A DNA stretch of 64,000 bases from an uncultured Mucilaginibacter sp. (GTDB lineage Bacteria > Bacteroidota > Bacteroidia > Sphingobacteriales > Sphingobacteriaceae): positions 98,890 through 162,889 of the forward strand of contig CAITEP010000016.1 of NCBI GenBank assembly GCA_903891475.1, in the 5' to 3' direction. The notes beneath the pieces were generated by a model. It ran no database searches. It worked only from the letters and a program-made list of their open reading frames with translations, and was not told where the DNA came from. Below, one piece after another: positions 63,828 through 64,000 of this stretch. Every line of letters starts with the position of its first letter. Within the stretch, counting starts at the first letter, position 1. The position numbers and the translations under genes are program-made.

Positions 63828-64000
63828 ATGAACGCAACATTTGTAACCACCCTTTCTACTCTGGAGCTCCAGGAGCTTATTGAGTTATCCGTAAAAAACG
63901 CGGTAAAAATCAATCCCAAAGCCACCAATGAAGATGATACTTTACTCGATACCAAGGAGGCTGCCACACTCATCAAATATGAAGTTACTTCCATTTATGG
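63828..64000 (+). CDS. Excisionase-like helix-turn-helix protein (5' part, runs off window)
   Basis: ATG 63828 opens a frame that stays open to base 64000 (57 codons): MNATFVTTLSTLELQELIEL then SVKNAVKINPKATNED and LDTKEAATLIKYEVTSIYG. The last part is the MerR-like/excisionase HTH (DTKEAAxxL...S..T) common in Bacteroidota mobile elements. The gene continues beyond the window. Its presence suggests that an integrative element, perhaps carrying the preceding gene, begins or ends nearby. Confidence 0.65.
   Translation, partial: MNATFVTTLSTLELQELIELSVKNAVKINPKATNEDDTLLDTKEAATLIKYEVTSIY

Overview
The window reads as chromosomal DNA of a Bacteroidota bacterium, most likely from the Sphingobacteriaceae (Pedobacter/Mucilaginibacter-like). 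The evidence is a SusC/SusD pair with FecI/FecR-type regulators, TonB-dependent receptors with carboxypeptidase-like domains, DUF3127 and DUF4974 proteins, TAnnTTTG-type promoter boxes, AT-rich DNA with little Shine-Dalgarno signal, and many palindromic intergenic repeats. No rRNA, tRNA, complete transposase or CRISPR array was seen.

Layout. 1-11.5 kb: housekeeping and stress genes (thioredoxin-family-like secreted protein cut by the window edge, acyl-CoA dehydrogenase, M13 peptidase lipoprotein, PnuC plus an NadR-type kinase for nicotinamide riboside salvage, an ECF sigma/anti-sigma/DUF4097 operon, an ECF42-type sigma with its YCII partner, an RlmI-like methyltransferase). 12.1-16.2 kb: a low-GC accessory array of five modules, each opening with a ~100-140 bp long-hairpin repeat; four then carry the broken 3' end of a reading frame, and all carry one small gene. 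The first gene resembles immunity protein Imm52, so I read this as an orphan polymorphic-toxin tip/immunity array. 16.4-25.3 kb: DinB, a TonB-C-like protein, a 150-bp palindromic tandem repeat, a THUMP methyltransferase, a HupE/TonB-receptor (probable metal uptake) locus, a TraB-like gene between direct repeats, and DUF3127. 25.3-33.2 kb: a PLP sulfur-amino-acid enzyme with an amino acid permease, ParE, an ArsR/SRPBCC pair with a readable operator-promoter, and small secreted proteins.

33.7-54.5 kb is a polysaccharide utilization locus. On the minus strand an ECF sigma, FecR anti-sigma, SusC with an STN signalling domain, SusD, a CRTAC1-like FG-GAP protein, a vanadium haloperoxidase/PAP2 protein and a GH3 enzyme are in order. 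Divergently on the plus strand lie GH29 alpha-fucosidase, GH2 beta-mannosidase-like and GH92 alpha-mannosidase. Fucosidase plus alpha- and beta-mannosidase point to N-glycan-type or other mannose/fucose-bearing glycans; the xylosidase-like GH3 would fit plant N-glycans.

54.5-64 kb is a defence island. It opens with an isolated, decayed copy of the hairpin repeat seen at 12-16 kb, then a type IIG restriction-methyltransferase whose C-terminal recognition third has visibly different base composition, a 36-codon ORF, an EVE-like/McrB GTPase, McrC broken by a one-base shift at an A7 tract, a repeat-bearing spacer, an unrecognised 365-residue protein and the start of an excisionase-like HTH gene running off the window.

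All calls are by eye from motifs and context; no similarity search was run.
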